From positions 186,186 through 250,185 of the forward strand of contig NZ_KB902680.1 of assembly GCF_000379605.1 (NCBI RefSeq): a stretch of 64,000 nucleotides of DNA. The letters run 5' to 3'. The stretch is from Rhizobium giardinii bv. giardinii H152. GTDB taxonomy: Bacteria; Pseudomonadota; Alphaproteobacteria; Rhizobiales; Rhizobiaceae. A model generated the notes under the pieces. The model was not told where the DNA came from, ran no database searches, and saw only the letters and a list, made by a program, of their open reading frames with translations. The position numbers and the translations under genes were made by a program. Every line of letters starts with the position of its first letter. The first letter of the stretch is position 1. Positions 34,860 to 43,379 of the stretch are shown one piece after another.

Positions 34860-36293
34860 ATGACATTGCACCAGAATCTCATTGCCGGCGAATGGGTCGG
34901 CACGAATGGCGTCGAGAACATCAATCCCTCCAACACCAAAGAAGTGGTCGGCCTCTACGCGTCCGCCAGTGCCGATGATACCAAGACCGCAATCGCCGCG
35001 GCCAAGGCGGCGTTTCCTGCCTGGTCGCGCTCGGGCATCCTTGAGCGCCATGCGATCCTGAAGAAGACCGCCGACGAGATTTTGGCGCGCAAGGACGAAA
35101 TCGGCACGCTGCTTGCGCGTGAAGAGGGCAAGACGCTGCCGGAAGCGATCGGCGAGACCATCCGCGCGGCGCAGATCTTCGACTTCTTCGCCGGCGAAGC
35201 CCTGCGGCTTGCGGGCGAGGTGCTGCCGTCGGCACGCCCGAACATCGGCGTCGAGATCACCCGTGAACCGATCGGCGTCATCGGCATCATCACGCCGTGG
35301 AACTTCCCGATCGCTATTCCCGCCTGGAAGATCGCCCCGGCGCTCTGCTACGGCAACACTGTCGTCTTCAAGCCGGCTGAGCTGGTGCCGGGCTGCTCCT
35401 GGGCGATTGCCGACATTCTCAACCGCGCCGGTCTGCCAAAGGGCGTGTTGAACCTCGTGATGGGCAAGGGCTCGGTCGTCGGCCAGGCAATGCTCGACAG
35501 CCCGGATCTGGCCGGCATCACCTTCACCGGGTCGACCGGTACGGGCAAGCGCGTCGCCGCTTCTTCTATAGAGCATAACCGCAAGTTCCAGCTGGAAATG
35601 GGCGGCAAGAACCCGATGGTGGTGTTGGATGATGCCGATCTCACGGTCGCCGTCGAAGCTGCCGCGAATTCCGGCTTCTTCTCCACCGGCCAGCGCTGCA
35701 CGGCCTCATCTCGGCTGATCGTCACCGAAGGCATACACGACAAGTTCGTGGCGGCTCTGACGGAAAGGCTGAAGACGCTGGTGGTCGATGATGCACTGAA
35801 GCCCGGCACCCATATCGGCCCGGTCGTCGACGAACGCCAGCTTGCCACCGATACCGACTATATCGATATTGGCAGACAGGAAGGCGCCAAGCTCGCCTTC
35901 GGCGGCGAGACGATCGCGCGCGACAACCCCGGCTTCTATTTGCAGCCGACGCTGTTTACGGAAGCCACCAACCAGATGCGCATCAGCCGCGAAGAGATCT
36001 TTGGCCCGGTCGCGTCCGTGATCCGGGTGAAGGACTACGACGAGGCACTTGCAGTTGCCAACGACACGCCGTTCGGCCTGTCGGCCGGCATTGCGACGAC
36101 GAGCCTCAAGCACGCGACGCACTTCAAGCGCAATTCCGAAGCAGGCATGGTGATGGTCAACCTGCCGACCGCCGGCGTCGATTTCCATGTGCCGTTTGGT
36201 GGCCGCAAGGCGTCGAGCTTCGGCTCGCGTGAACAGGGCAAATACGCGAACGAGTTCTTCACCGTTGTAAAGACCGCCTACACGCTGGCGTAA
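34860..36293 (+). CDS. NAD(P)-dependent aldehyde dehydrogenase, probable 2-oxoglutarate semialdehyde dehydrogenase
   Basis: 477 aa ALDH. Catalytic Cys280 in GQRCTASSR and general base Glu246 in LEMGGKN; NAD-binding TGSTGTGKRVA and the ITPWNFP segment are present. AAGGAGG lies upstream of ATG 34860. In the non-phosphorylative pentose routes this enzyme oxidises 2-oxoglutarate semialdehyde to 2-oxoglutarate, and its location between gguC and a sugar acid dehydratase supports that activity over other ALDH substrates. Confidence 0.88.
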   Translation: MTLHQNLIAGEWVGTNGVENINPSNTKEVVGLYASASADDTKTAIAAAKAAFPAWSRSGILERHAILKKTADEILARKDEIGTLLAREEGKTLPEAIGETIRAAQIFDFFAGEALRLAGEVLPSARPNIGVEITREPIGVIGIITPWNFPIAIPAWKIAPALCYGNTVVFKPAELVPGCSWAIADILNRAGLPKGVLNLVMGKGSVVGQAMLDSPDLAGITFTGSTGTGKRVAASSIEHNRKFQLEMGGKNPMVVLDDADLTVAVEAAANSGFFSTGQRCTASSRLIVTEGIHDKFVAALTERLKTLVVDDALKPGTHIGPVVDERQLATDTDYIDIGRQEGAKLAFGGETIARDNPGFYLQPTLFTEATNQMRISREEIFGPVASVIRVKDYDEALAVANDTPFGLSAGIATTSLKHATHFKRNSEAGMVMVNLPTAGVDFHVPFGGRKASSFGSREQGKYANEFFTVVKTAYTLA

Positions 36294-36348
36294 GCATTTT
36301 CGCCGCATCGGCATTCGTCGGTCCGGCACTTCAAAGGATACGAAGACA

Positions 36349-38088
36349 ATGAAGAAGAAAGCAGAGTGGCCGCGCAAGCTGCGCTCGCAGGAATGGTACG
36401 GCGGCACGAGCCGCGACGTGATCTATCACCGCGGTTGGCTGAAGAACCAGGGGTACCCGCACGATCTGTTCGACGGTCGTCCGGTTATCGGCATCCTCAA
36501 CACATGGTCGGATATGACCCCCTGCAACGGTCATCTGCGCGAGCTCGCCGAGAAGGTGAAGGCCGGTGTGTGGGAGGCGGGCGGCTTTCCGCTTGAGGTG
36601 CCGGTGTTCTCGGCATCCGAAAACACCTTCCGCCCGACCGCGATGATGTACCGCAACCTCGCCGCGCTCGCGGTCGAGGAAGCCATCCGCGGCCAGCCCA
36701 TGGACGGCTGCGTGCTCATGGTCGGTTGCGACAAGACCACCCCGTCGCTTCTGATGGGTGCGGCTTCCGTCGATCTGCCCTCGATCGTCGTCACCGGCGG
36801 GCCGATGCTGAATGGCTATTTCCGCGGTGAACGCGTCGGCTCAGGCACGCATCTGTGGAAGTTTTCCGAAATGGTGAAGGCCGGCGAGATGACGCAGGCC
36901 GAGTTCCTCGAGGCAGAGGCCTCGATGAGCCGTTCGTCGGGCACCTGCAACACCATGGGCACCGCCTCCACCATGGCTTCCATGGCCGAGGCGCTCGGCA
37001 TGGCGCTCTCCGGCAACGCGGCGATCCCGGGTGTCGATTCCCGCCGCAAGGTCATGGCGCAGCTCACCGGCCGGCGGATCGTCCAGATGGTCAAGGACGA
37101 CCTGAAGCCCTCCGATGTCATGACGAAGAAGGCCTTCGAGAACGCCATCCGCACCAATGCGGCCATCGGCGGCTCGACCAACGCCGTCATCCACCTGCTC
37201 GCCATGGCCGGCCGCGTCGGCATCGATCTGACGCTGGACGACTGGGACCGTTGCGGCCGCGACGTGCCGACCATCGTCAACCTGATGCCGTCGGGCAAGT
37301 ACCTGATGGAGGAGTTCTTCTATGCCGGCGGCCTGCCGGTGGTGTTGAAGCGCCTCGGCGAGGCCGGCCTCCTGCACAAGGATGCGATCACGGTATCAGG
37401 CGACACCGTGTGGGACGAGGTCAAGGACGTCGTCAACTGGAACGAGGACGTCATCCTGCCCGCCGAAAAGGCGCTGACGCAGTCAGGCGGCATCGTCGTG
37501 CTCCGCGGTAATCTCGCGCCCAAGGGCGCGGTGCTGAAACCGTCGGCTGCCTCGCCGCATCTGATGGTGCACCGGGGCCGGGCGGTCGTGTTCGAGGACA
37601 TCGACGACTACAAGGCCAAGATCAACGACGACAATCTCGACATCGACGAGACCTGCGTCATGGTCATGAAGAATTGTGGGCCGAAGGGCTATCCCGGCAT
37701 GGCCGAGGTCGGCAACATGGGTCTGCCTCCAAAAGTGCTCAGGAAGGGCATTACCGACATGGTGCGCATCTCCGACGCCCGCATGTCCGGCACGGCCTAT
37801 GGCACCGTCGTGCTGCACACCTCGCCGGAAGCGGCGGTCGGCGGACCGCTCGCCGTGGTGAAGAACGGCGACATGATCGAGCTGGACGTGCCGAACCGTC
37901 GCCTGCATCTCGACATTTCCGAAGAGGAGTTGGCGCGGCGGCTCGCCGAATGGCAGCCGAACCATGATCTGCCGACTTCTGGCTATGCCTGGCTGCACCA
38001 GCAGCATGTCGAGGGGGCCGATACCGGCGCCGACCTCGACTTCCTCAAGGGATGTCGCGGAAACGCGGTCGGCAGGGACAGCCACTGA
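36349..38088 (+). CDS. IlvD/Edd family sugar acid dehydratase, probable L-arabinonate dehydratase
   Basis: 579 aa. Fe-S ligand cysteines lie in DMTPCNGH, VGCDKTTPS and SGTCNTMGTASTMA, and the C-terminal KNCGPKGYPGMAEVGNMGLPPKVL block is the pentonate-dehydratase form rather than IlvD (which ends in amino acid synthesis clusters). It would convert L-arabinonate (or D-fuconate/D-galactonate-like acids) to the 2-keto-3-deoxy acid. Last gene of the chvE operon, 55 bp after the ALDH, and followed by a terminator. Confidence 0.88.
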   Translation: MKKKAEWPRKLRSQEWYGGTSRDVIYHRGWLKNQGYPHDLFDGRPVIGILNTWSDMTPCNGHLRELAEKVKAGVWEAGGFPLEVPVFSASENTFRPTAMMYRNLAALAVEEAIRGQPMDGCVLMVGCDKTTPSLLMGAASVDLPSIVVTGGPMLNGYFRGERVGSGTHLWKFSEMVKAGEMTQAEFLEAEASMSRSSGTCNTMGTASTMASMAEALGMALSGNAAIPGVDSRRKVMAQLTGRRIVQMVKDDLKPSDVMTKKAFENAIRTNAAIGGSTNAVIHLLAMAGRVGIDLTLDDWDRCGRDVPTIVNLMPSGKYLMEEFFYAGGLPVVLKRLGEAGLLHKDAITVSGDTVWDEVKDVVNWNEDVILPAEKALTQSGGIVVLRGNLAPKGAVLKPSAASPHLMVHRGRAVVFEDIDDYKAKINDDNLDIDETCVMVMKNCGPKGYPGMAEVGNMGLPPKVLRKGITDMVRISDARMSGTAYGTVVLHTSPEAAVGGPLAVVKNGDMIELDVPNRRLHLDISEEELARRLAEWQPNHDLPTSGYAWLHQQHVEGADTGADLDFLKGCRGNAVGRDSH

Positions 38089-38108
38089 TCTTGCAAAATG
38101 CGTAAATG

Positions 38109-38136
38109 AAGGGGCGGGACGAGAGTTCCGCCCCTT
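38109..38136 (+). terminator. Terminator after the chvE-ggu operon
   Basis: Stem AAGGGGCGGGA (38109-38119) with TTCCGCCCCTT (38126-38136), one G-T pair, loop of six, followed by TCG rather than a long T-run. It lies 21 bp after the dehydratase stop. Confidence 0.7.
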
Positions 38137-38182
38137 TCGATTCCACGGGTTGCTTGCTTCCGTTCAAGAACACGACTATATT

Positions 38183-38200
38183 CCTGTATACGTGTACAGG
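38183..38200. promoter_or_regulatory. Autoregulatory operator of the toxin-antitoxin pair
   Basis: Near-perfect 18 bp palindrome: arms CCTGTA and TACAGG, with an ACGT centre and one mismatched pair. It ends inside the ribosome site (AGGAGA from 38198) of the antitoxin gene, as is usual for operators bound by VapBC or Phd-type complexes. Confidence 0.65.
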
Positions 38201-38210
38201 AGATGTGGTC

Positions 38211-38456
38211 ATGAATGGAAAGGCGATCGGTGCTGCCGAGTTCAAGGCAAAATGCCTGAACCTCATTGATCAGATGGCTGATGACGGTGAACCGATCGTC
38301 ATCACCAAGCGCGGCAAACCTGTTGCCGTGCTTTCGCCGATTGCCGATGCTGCTAAGCCTACGAGCATTATCGGGGCGATGAAGGGCAGTGTGCTTAACT
38401 ACGATGATCCGTTTTCGCCGGCAATCGTCGACGACGACTGGGACGCGAGCCGGTGA
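38211..38456 (+). CDS. vapB: Phd/YefM-type antitoxin
   Basis: 81 aa. Phd/YefM fold at the N-terminus: NGKAIGAAEFKAKCLNLIDQMADDGEPIVITKRGKPVAVLSPI, which binds operator DNA; the acidic tail (DDPFSPAIVDDDWDASR) would cover the toxin active site. Start ATG 38211 is 8 bases from AGGAGA. The stop overlaps the toxin GTG by 4 bp. It pairs with a PIN toxin rather than a Doc toxin. Confidence 0.9.
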   Translation: MNGKAIGAAEFKAKCLNLIDQMADDGEPIVITKRGKPVAVLSPIADAAKPTSIIGAMKGSVLNYDDPFSPAIVDDDWDASR

Positions 38457-38866
38457 TCGTTCTCGACACGCATGTTCTGATCTGGGCCCTTCAGGACGAT
38501 CCGAATCTCGGCAAGACGGCGCGACAAATCATCGACGAGATGACGCGGCACAGCAGCATCCTGATTGCCGCGATCACGCCTTGGGAGATCGCCATGGTGG
38601 CGCAGAAAGGGCGTATCGCGCTCGGCGATGACGTTGGCCGATGGATCAGCCGCGCACTGGCGCTGCCAGGCATTGTACTTGCACCCTTGGAGGTTGCCAT
38701 TTCTGTCGGCAGCGTCCGGCTGCCGGGAGATTTTCATGCCGACCCCGCCGACAGGATGATCGTAGCCACTGCGCGGTTTCATCAGGTGCCACTGATGACG
38801 GCAGACCAAGCGATCCTCGCCTATGGCGCGAAAGGCCACGTCGGCACTCTTGCCGCCTCGTCATAA
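38453..38866 (+). CDS. vapC: PIN-domain toxin VapC
   Basis: 137 aa ribonuclease of the PIN family. The four acidic active-site residues are all present: Asp5 (VLDTH), Glu45 (TPWEIA), Asp97 or Asp100 (HADPADRMI) and Asp118 (MTADQA). Starts with GTG in a GTGA overlap with the antitoxin gene. VapC toxins usually cut tRNA or rRNA when the antitoxin is degraded; activity should be intact. Confidence 0.92.
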   Translation: MIVLDTHVLIWALQDDPNLGKTARQIIDEMTRHSSILIAAITPWEIAMVAQKGRIALGDDVGRWISRALALPGIVLAPLEVAISVGSVRLPGDFHADPADRMIVATARFHQVPLMTADQAILAYGAKGHVGTLAASS

Positions 38867-38887
38867 CCGCGCGTTACGATCTTTGCT

Positions 38888-39709
38888 TCACTGGCTTTGC
38901 GTCTGGCTCTGTTCCTGTTGCTCCACGGTCACCGCCACCTTCAGGGCTTCGGTCGCAGACCCATGAACGAGCCCGGAAATCGGCGCGGCATCGCGATAGT
39001 CCAGCCCGCAGGCGATGCGGACATAGCGGTCGTCGGGGCAAACATTGTTGGCGGCGTCGAAGCCGACCCAGCCGAGGCCGTTCAGGTGCACTTCCGCCCA
39101 GGCGTGGCTTGCCGCCTGTTCCGGCTGGTCTTCCATCATCAGGTAGCCGGAGACGTAGCGGGCGGGCAGACCGAGCGTGCGGGCGGCTGCGATCATGATA
39201 TGCGCATGATCCTGGCAGACGCCGTACTTCTTTTGCAAGGCCTCCTCTGCCGTCGTCTGCGCTCCGGTTTCGCCAGGCTTGTATTCGACAATCTCATTGA
39301 TCTTGCCCATCAGCGCATGCATCTTGGCGAGGTCCGTGTCGCCGCTCATCGCCTTGGCGAGGTTGCGGATCGGTTTCGTCATCTTCGTCAGCGGCGTGTC
39401 GCGCAGGTAAAGCCAGAGCGGCGCATATGCCTGGTGGACGCCGAAGACGCCGGCTTTGTCCTCTGTCTCGACTTCGCCGCTGGCAATGATGCGAATCGAC
39501 GTCTGGTCGCCATTGACGCTGACCAGATTGACCCGGTTTCCAAAGTGATCGTCATAGCCGACCTCCATGTGGGCGCCCTCGACAGTGGTCTCCCAACTGA
39601 TGACCGTCTGGCCGGGTTGGGTCAGCGGCGTCAGCCGCAGTCGCTGCAGCGAATATTGCACCGGCTCGTCATAGGTGTATTCGGTCGTGTGGCTGATCTT
39701 CAGACGCAT
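38888..39709 (-). CDS. Transglutaminase-like protease family protein
   Basis: 273 aa. N-terminal Bact_transglu_N domain (MRLKISHTTEYTYDEPVQYSLQRLRLTPLTQPGQTV) and a papain-like core with Cys in KYGVCQDHAHIMIAAARTLGLPARYVSGYL, His in ASHAWAEVHLNGLGWVGFDAAN and Asp following: a complete Cys-His-Asp triad. Start ATG 39709 behind GGGAGG. Third gene of the operon with alpha-E and ATP-grasp proteins, 17 bp after alpha-E. This trio is found in many bacteria; its product is unknown, with peptide ligation and cleavage suggested. Confidence 0.88.
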   Translation of the reverse strand: MRLKISHTTEYTYDEPVQYSLQRLRLTPLTQPGQTVISWETTVEGAHMEVGYDDHFGNRVNLVSVNGDQTSIRIIASGEVETEDKAGVFGVHQAYAPLWLYLRDTPLTKMTKPIRNLAKAMSGDTDLAKMHALMGKINEIVEYKPGETGAQTTAEEALQKKYGVCQDHAHIMIAAARTLGLPARYVSGYLMMEDQPEQAASHAWAEVHLNGLGWVGFDAANNVCPDDRYVRIACGLDYRDAAPISGLVHGSATEALKVAVTVEQQEQSQTQSQ

Positions 39710-39726
39710 TTTCCTCCCCACTCGAC

Positions 39727-40665
39727 TTAGTAGAACCGGTAACCGTCGGAGATTTCCTGTCCCAGACGGTTATTATGGCTGATGAAGTTCTCGATATATT
39801 CGTGCAGGCCCTGGTCCATCACGTCCTTGATCGAATGATTGCGCAGCGAGGTGAGCGTTTCCTCCGCCGTTGCATGTGCTGCGTGCCTTTCACCGTATTC
39901 GCGGGCGAGATAGCCGAGATTGCTGACGATCTTCTCATAACAATAGGCAAGCGAACGCGGCATGCGGCCGTTGAGGATCAGGAAGTCGGCGATATGCGAC
40001 GGCTTGTACTCCGCCTCATAGACCCAGCCGTAGGAGCGATGTGCCGAGACCGATCGCAGGATCGATTCCCATTGCACGTTGTCGATCGAGGAGCCGACCT
40101 GCGAGACTGCCGGAAGCAGCACGTAGTACTTCACGTCGAGAATACGGGCTGTGTTGTCGGCTCGTTCGATGAAGGTGCCGATGCGCGAGAAGTTGAAGAT
40201 CTCGTTGCGCAGCATCGTGCCATGAAACGCGCCGCGGATGAGGCCTGTCTTGCGCTTGATCCCGTCGATAACCTCGGGAAGATCGGCCGCCTTGATACGC
40301 CGGGCGAGCACATTCTTGAGATCGAGCCAGCATTCGTTGGTCGCTTCCCAGGTCTCCCGGGTCAGCGCGGTTCTGACCATGCGAGCATTGTTGCGGCCGG
40401 AGTCGATGCAGGACATCACGCTTGACGGATTCGACTTGTCACGCAGCAGAAAGTCGATGGCGTCGGCGGCGGACAGTTTTTCATAGAGATCGTCATAGAT
40501 GTCGCGGACGCCGGAGCTTTGCAGCACGCCGTCCCAGTCGTCTTCCGTCGCCTGCGAGCGGGTGAGCGACATGCGCAGGCCGGCATCGATCAGCCGGGCG
40601 CTGTTTTCGGCGCGCTCAATATAGCGGAACATCCAGTAAAGGCCGTTTGCGGTTCTTCCGAGCAT
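39727..40665 (-). CDS. Alpha-E domain protein
   Basis: 312 aa, all-helical. Starts MLGRTANGLYWMFRYIERAENSARLIDAGLRMSL, the mark of the alpha-E family; GTFIERADNTARILDVKYYVLLP repeats the same motif in the second half, so the protein looks like an internal duplication. No catalytic motif known. GGAGG for this gene is formed by the last codons of the ATP-grasp gene 5 bp upstream, so the two are coupled. Confidence 0.9.
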   Translation of the reverse strand: MLGRTANGLYWMFRYIERAENSARLIDAGLRMSLTRSQATEDDWDGVLQSSGVRDIYDDLYEKLSAADAIDFLLRDKSNPSSVMSCIDSGRNNARMVRTALTRETWEATNECWLDLKNVLARRIKAADLPEVIDGIKRKTGLIRGAFHGTMLRNEIFNFSRIGTFIERADNTARILDVKYYVLLPAVSQVGSSIDNVQWESILRSVSAHRSYGWVYEAEYKPSHIADFLILNGRMPRSLAYCYEKIVSNLGYLAREYGERHAAHATAEETLTSLRNHSIKDVMDQGLHEYIENFISHNNRLGQEISDGYRFY

Positions 40666-40670
40666 GCGTA

Positions 40671-42080
40671 TCAGTCCTCCAGAACCCAGGTATCCTTGGT
40701 GCCGCCGCCCTGGCTGGAATTCACCACCAGTGAGCCGGCCTTCAAAGCCACACGGGTGAGCCCGCCAGGAATGATCTGCACCTTGTCGGAAACGAGGACG
40801 TAAGGGCGCAGGTCCACATGGCGTGGCGCGATGCCCTTGTTGACGAGGATTGGCACTGTCGAAAGGGAGAGGGTGGGCTGCGCAATATAGTTCGCCGGCC
40901 GAGCCTTAAGCTTTTCGGCGAAAACGGCATGCTCCTTTTTGGAGGCGGTCGGGCCGACCAGCATGCCGTAGCCGCCGGAGCCGTGCACTTCCTTGACGAC
41001 GAGGTCACTAAGGTTTTCCAGCACGTATTTCAGGCTGTCGGGTTCGGAACAACGCCACGTCGGTACGTTCTCGAGCAGGGCCTTGCGACCGGTATAGAAC
41101 TCGACGATTTCCGGCATATAGGAATAGATCGCCTTGTCGTCGCAGATGCCGGTCCCCGGCGCGTTGGCAATGGTGATGTTGCCGGCACGATAGACATCCA
41201 TGATCCCCGGAATGCCGAGCGCCGATTCGGGCTTGAAGGTGAGGGGGTCGAGATAGTCGTCGTCGACACGGCGGTAGAGGACGTCGATCGCCTCGTAACC
41301 GCGCGTGGTCCGCATCTTCACCCTGCCGTCGATGACGCGCAGGTCCGAGCCCTCGACGAGCTCGACGCCCATCATGTCGGCGAGGAAAGCGTGTTCGTAG
41401 TAGGCCGAGTTGTAGATGCCCGGCGTGAGCACCGCGACGCGCGGCTTGCCTTCGCAGCCGGGAGGGGCAAGCGACGCGAGGCTGTGGCGCAGGAGATAGG
41501 GGTAGTTCTCAACCGGCCGGACGCGGTTCTGATGGAAGAGTTCCGGGAACATCTGCATCATCGTTTCCCGGTTTTCCAGCATGTAGCTAACACCGGAAGG
41601 GGTGCGGGCATTGTCTTCCAGGACATAGAACTGGTCTTCGCCGGTGCGCACGATGTCCGTGCCGACGATGTGGGTGTAGACGCCGCCCGGCGGTCGGAAA
41701 CCGATCATCTGCGGCAGGAAGGCTTCGTTGCGCTCGATCAGCTCGCGCGGAATGCGGCCCGCCTTGATGATTTCCTGCTTGTGGTAGATGTCGTCGAGGA
41801 AGGCGTTGAGGGCGATGACCCGTTGCTCGATGCCTTGCGCCAGCTTGCGCCATTCGCGGCCGGAAATGATGCGCGGGATCAGGTCGAAGGGGATGAGTTT
41901 TTCGGAGCTGTCGGCGTGTCCGTATACCGCGAAGGTGATGCCCGTCTTGCGGAAGATGTTTTCGGCCTCTTTTGATTTTGCGATCAGGCGGGCCTTGTCC
42001 TGGCTGGCGTACCAATCATTGTAAGTCGTGTAAGGCTGGCGCGGACTGTTGTCCGCATTCATCATTTCGTCAAATGCCAA
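40671..42080 (-). CDS. Circularly permuted ATP-grasp protein
   Basis: 469 aa from TTG 42080 (giving AFDEMMNADN after the start; AGGGG lies 10 bases upstream); ATG 42065 is the shorter option. Family marks: YNDWYASQDKARLIAKSKEAENIFRKTGITFAVYG, PFDLIPRIISGREWRKLAQGIEQRVIALNAFLDDIYHKQEI, YVLEDNARTPSGVSYMLENRE, and a C-terminal ATP-grasp half with KEVHGSGGYGMLVGP. Predicted to form an amide bond using ATP. First gene of the ATP-grasp/alpha-E/transglutaminase operon. Substrate unknown. Confidence 0.88.
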   Translation of the reverse strand: MAFDEMMNADNSPRQPYTTYNDWYASQDKARLIAKSKEAENIFRKTGITFAVYGHADSSEKLIPFDLIPRIISGREWRKLAQGIEQRVIALNAFLDDIYHKQEIIKAGRIPRELIERNEAFLPQMIGFRPPGGVYTHIVGTDIVRTGEDQFYVLEDNARTPSGVSYMLENRETMMQMFPELFHQNRVRPVENYPYLLRHSLASLAPPGCEGKPRVAVLTPGIYNSAYYEHAFLADMMGVELVEGSDLRVIDGRVKMRTTRGYEAIDVLYRRVDDDYLDPLTFKPESALGIPGIMDVYRAGNITIANAPGTGICDDKAIYSYMPEIVEFYTGRKALLENVPTWRCSEPDSLKYVLENLSDLVVKEVHGSGGYGMLVGPTASKKEHAVFAEKLKARPANYIAQPTLSLSTVPILVNKGIAPRHVDLRPYVLVSDKVQIIPGGLTRVALKAGSLVVNSSQGGGTKDTWVLED

Positions 42081-42434
42081 CGGTGTGGTCCCCTTTTTTT
42101 GCCATTTGAGTACAACAGCAGGGGCAATGCAAGAAGCATGCTCGCTGGAAGGCAAAAGAAATTTCAACGCCGGATTGCCACTTTTTTGAGCCGTAGCAGT
42201 GAGTTCGACCGCCGCGGGGATGCAAGTTTGAGCACTTTTGGCGGGCAATCGCCGGCGTGGTTTTAAGCGTCGATAAAATGCCTCGTTGCAAAGAACGAGA
42301 CTGCCTAATTTTTGGACAAGAAAAAAATGACTTCTGCGCCGATTATTGAACCTAAACATCAGGAATTTTGCTTTGACCATCAGCGTGCACCGTTCTAGGC
42401 AGGCTCCGATCACGACAGCGCATCAGGAGCGTAC
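42081..42434. promoter_or_regulatory. Divergent spacer between ATP-grasp operon and DMT gene
   Basis: 354 bp with several homopolymeric A or T runs (for example around 42103-42109 and 42321-42328) and no plausible gene. TTGACC at about 42372 is a possible -35 towards the DMT gene. No palindrome worth naming was seen. Confidence 0.4.
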
Positions 42435-43370
42435 ATGACCCTCGACCGTCTGGCTCCGGCCATTTTCGTGCTGCTTTGGTCGACCGGATGGGTGATCGCG
42501 AAATATGCCGGCATCTATGCCGATCCGTTGACCTTCCTGGTGCTGCGTTACCTTCTCGCCACGCTGCTTTTCGTCGGCTTCTGTTTCGCGACCGGCGCGA
42601 CCTGGCCAAAAACATGGGCTGCCGCCGGGCATGCGGTGATTTCCGGAATCTTCCTCCACGGGCTCTATCTCGGTGCCGTATGGTGGGCCATCGGGCAGGG
42701 CGTTCCGGCTGCGATCTCCGGCATTATTGCGGGGCTGCAACCGCTGATGACGGCGGCGGTGGCGCCGGTCCTGATCGGCGAAAATCTGTCGGGCCAGCAG
42801 AAGCTCGGGTTGGGGCTCGGTTTCCTCGGCATCGCGCTTGCAGTGGTGCCGAAGGTCATGGCGATCGATACCGGCGCGACCCCGATCCATCTTTTCCCGA
42901 TCGTCATCAATGTTCTGGGAATGGCTGCCGTTACCTACGGTACGATCTATCAGAAGCGGCATCTGCAGCATGAGGACATCCGCTCGACCGCGATGCTGCA
43001 ATATGTCGGCGCTCTAGCCGTCACCCTGCCGGCCGCGTTTTTCCTCGAGGACATGCGCGTGGTCTGGAGCGTGCAGCTGTTCGCCGCGCTCGGCTGGGCG
43101 GTGCTCGGCCTGTCGATGGGAGCGATCGCCTTGCTGCTCTATCTGATCCGCCGTGGGCAGGTGTCGCGCGCGGCGTCGCTGATCTATCTGGTGCCGCCGC
43201 TCGCCGCGCTGCAGGCGTGGCTGTTTTTCGATGAAGCGCTGACACTGCCGATGATCGTCGGAACCGCGATCGCTGTGGCCGGCGTCTATCTCACCAACCG
43301 CAAGACTGCGCCGTCCACGCATGAAAAACGGCGGGTCGAGCCCGCCGCTATCCGTCCGATTGACGCTTAA
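42435..43370 (+). CDS. DMT superfamily (EamA) exporter
   Basis: 311 aa, ten membrane helices in two EamA halves, starting LAPAIFVLLWSTGWVIAKYAGIYADPLTFLVLRYLLA (the WSTGW / R-x-x-LA pattern of EamA). The second half carries GLSMGAIALLLYLIRRGQVSRAASLIYLVPPLAALQAWLFF. Exports a small metabolite, such as an amino acid, not identifiable from sequence. Strong AGGAG site 6 bases before the ATG. Convergent with the helicase. Confidence 0.9.
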   Translation: MTLDRLAPAIFVLLWSTGWVIAKYAGIYADPLTFLVLRYLLATLLFVGFCFATGATWPKTWAAAGHAVISGIFLHGLYLGAVWWAIGQGVPAAISGIIAGLQPLMTAAVAPVLIGENLSGQQKLGLGLGFLGIALAVVPKVMAIDTGATPIHLFPIVINVLGMAAVTYGTIYQKRHLQHEDIRSTAMLQYVGALAVTLPAAFFLEDMRVVWSVQLFAALGWAVLGLSMGAIALLLYLIRRGQVSRAASLIYLVPPLAALQAWLFFDEALTLPMIVGTAIAVAGVYLTNRKTAPSTHEKRRVEPAAIRPIDA

Positions 43371-43379
43371 ACAGGAGGC

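Noticed and set aside
43329..43347. GC-rich hairpin near the end of the DMT gene
   Set aside because: Lies within coding sequence, no T-run; it can be explained by codon choice.
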